Of a stretch of 64,000 nt of DNA, positions 63,161 through 64,000 are shown one piece after another (position 1 is the first letter of the stretch; every line of letters starts with the position of its first letter). The DNA is from an uncultured Cellvibrionales bacterium (GTDB taxonomy: Bacteria > Pseudomonadota > Gammaproteobacteria > Pseudomonadales > GM7GCV1). The position numbers and the translations under genes are program-made. The stretch spans positions 38,881 to 102,880 of the forward strand of contig CAJXYP010000008.1 in assembly GCA_913063225.1 (NCBI GenBank). The letters run 5' to 3'. The notes below the pieces were generated by a model. That model was not told the DNA's origin. It made no database searches and saw only the letters and a program-made list of their open reading frames with translations.

Positions 63161-64000
63161 ATGTATTTTAATACCACAGAAGAATTAGTCGAAGATATTG
63201 CTCAGGGCAAAATGGTTGTTTTGCTTGATGACGAAGATCGTGAAAACGAGGGTGACCTTGTCATGGCCGCCAGTATGGTGCGACCAGAAGATATTAATTT
63301 TATGGCGCGGCAGGCCCGTGGCCTGATTTGTTTGACGCTAACGGGAGAACGCTGCGCGCAGCTGAACTTGTCGCAAATGGTGGAAGACAATAATGCGTCT
63401 CATGGAACCAATTTTACCGTTTCTATTGAAGCAGCCGAAGGGGTCACCACCGGAATATCTGCTCAGGATCGAGCCAAAACCGTTCTGGCAGCTGTGGCGC
63501 CAGGAGCAGTGCCCCGAGACATAGTGCAGCCGGGACATATATTCCCGTTAACTGCACAACCTGGTGGCGTATTGAGTCGAGCAGGGCACACCGAGGCCGG
63601 ATGTGATTTGGCGCGGTTGGCGAAGCTTGAGCCGGCGGCGGTTATCGTTGAGATAATGAATGACGACGGGACCATGGCGCGGCAGCCAGACTTACTCAAA
63701 TTCGCTGCGGAACATGACTTGAAAATGGGCACTATTGAAGACTTGATTCATTATCGCCTTCGTAACGAAACTACCGTTGAATGTACTAAGGTTCGGCAAA
63801 TTCAAACCGAATTCGGCGAATTTGAATTGCATACTTATCGGGATATTGCCCGTGATCAAATACATCACGCCATGGTTAAAGGCGAAGTTGGTAACGGCGA
63901 ACCCTGTTTGACTCGGGTGCATCTGCCGACGCCGCTGCGAGATTTTTACGCCCTCATTGAGCCGGGAACAGAAGATGCGGGGCGCTGGTCCTTGCATGGT
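63161..64000 (+). CDS. ribBA: 3,4-dihydroxy-2-butanone 4-phosphate synthase / GTP cyclohydrolase II (RibBA), 3' end beyond window
   Basis: Produces two precursors of riboflavin. 280 residues are inside the window. The DHBP-synthase domain (1-200) has DDEDRENEGDLVMAA, HGTNFTVSIEA, and RAGHTEAGCDLARLA, with the acidic and His metal/substrate positions. From about 215 a cyclohydrolase-II-like region begins (TEFGEFELHTYRDI, HHAMVKGEV). The Cys and Tyr that decide whether the second activity is real lie outside. A weak ribosome site and the start at ATG 63161 fit the operon. Confidence 0.93.
   Translation, partial: MYFNTTEELVEDIAQGKMVVLLDDEDRENEGDLVMAASMVRPEDINFMARQARGLICLTLTGERCAQLNLSQMVEDNNASHGTNFTVSIEAAEGVTTGISAQDRAKTVLAAVAPGAVPRDIVQPGHIFPLTAQPGGVLSRAGHTEAGCDLARLAKLEPAAVIVEIMNDDGTMARQPDLLKFAAEHDLKMGTIEDLIHYRLRNETTVECTKVRQIQTEFGEFELHTYRDIARDQIHHAMVKGEVGNGEPCLTRVHLPTPLRDFYALIEPGTEDAGRWSLHG

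Noticed and set aside
1..64000. CRISPR arrays, tRNAs, rRNAs, IS elements
   Set aside because: No regularly spaced repeats, no cloverleaf-like sequences and no transposase reading frames were seen on either strand.

Overview
This window reads as chromosome of an aerobic, probably marine gammaproteobacterium with roughly half G+C. Support comes from the tkt-epd-pgk-fba glycolytic block, a 6S RNA between zapA and the 5-formyl-THF cyclo-ligase gene, pepP-ubiH, parE/parC, LPS Kdo transferase (waaA), TolC and Fur-type iron uptake. The Ig-like protein after fba resembles a type I associate with marine Halieaceae/Pseudohongiella-like bacteria. That placement is inference. No tRNA, rRNA, CRISPR array, prophage or complete IS was seen.

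Layout. 1-2.6 kb (minus strand): a cell-wall operon of a TPR/NTF2 protein, a YkuD/NTF2 protein and an M14 carboxypeptidase lipoprotein. 2.7-9.3 kb: tktA, epd, pgk, fba, then the tail of a large Ig-like surface protein. 9.3-16.4 kb: rpiA, ilvA, ygfA with 6S RNA, zapA and a zapB-like gene, then UPF0149, pepP and ubiH. 16.5-24 kb: Fur-box-controlled iron uptake (binding protein and permease, no ATPase), waaA, tolC, nudF, a DUF1249 gene and cpdA. 24-32.5 kb: parE, parC, mscS, a primosome pair (a protein with three DnaT domains plus a lambda-P-like protein) and radA. 32.5-33.0 kb: a noncoding element bounded by inverted repeats. 33-41.4 kb: amtB, small secreted proteins, a Cpx-like two-component system, ettA, a secreted peroxiredoxin-like protein and an EamA exporter behind a possible attenuator leader. 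41.5-49.4 kb: an accessory stretch of small enzymes and regulators with several broken genes. 49.4-57 kb: rhlE, glyA, an Lrp regulator divergent from ald, a MocR regulator with an extra C-terminal domain, and a nitrilase::LysR chimera. 57-61 kb: a membrane-protein::uracil-DNA-glycosylase chimera, two Tat-exported aldo-keto reductases and a hydrolase. 61-64 kb: nrdR-ribD-ribE-ribBA, cut by the window edge.

Two cross-cutting observations matter. First, several genes (the TPR gene twice, the YkuD gene, rpiA, the GNAT gene, the ZIP/cNMP gene) are continuous except for single-base shifts, mostly one base missing at or near a short base run. rpiA is normally needed, so at least some of these are probably consensus errors. 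Second, other damage cannot be explained that way: a 10-bp tandem duplication in the DUF6152 gene, an eroded DUF547 gene, a surface-protein gene without its 5' half, and two neighbouring gene fusions at 56.5 and 57.6 kb. These suggest real deletions and gene decay.

The most interesting candidates for new biology are the M14/YkuD-NTF2 operon (domain parallel to the Helicobacter shape genes csd4/csd6), the three-DnaT primosome protein, the MocR fusion, the ZIP transporter with an internal cNMP domain, and the pair of exported aldo-keto reductases that share Phe at the catalytic Tyr position.
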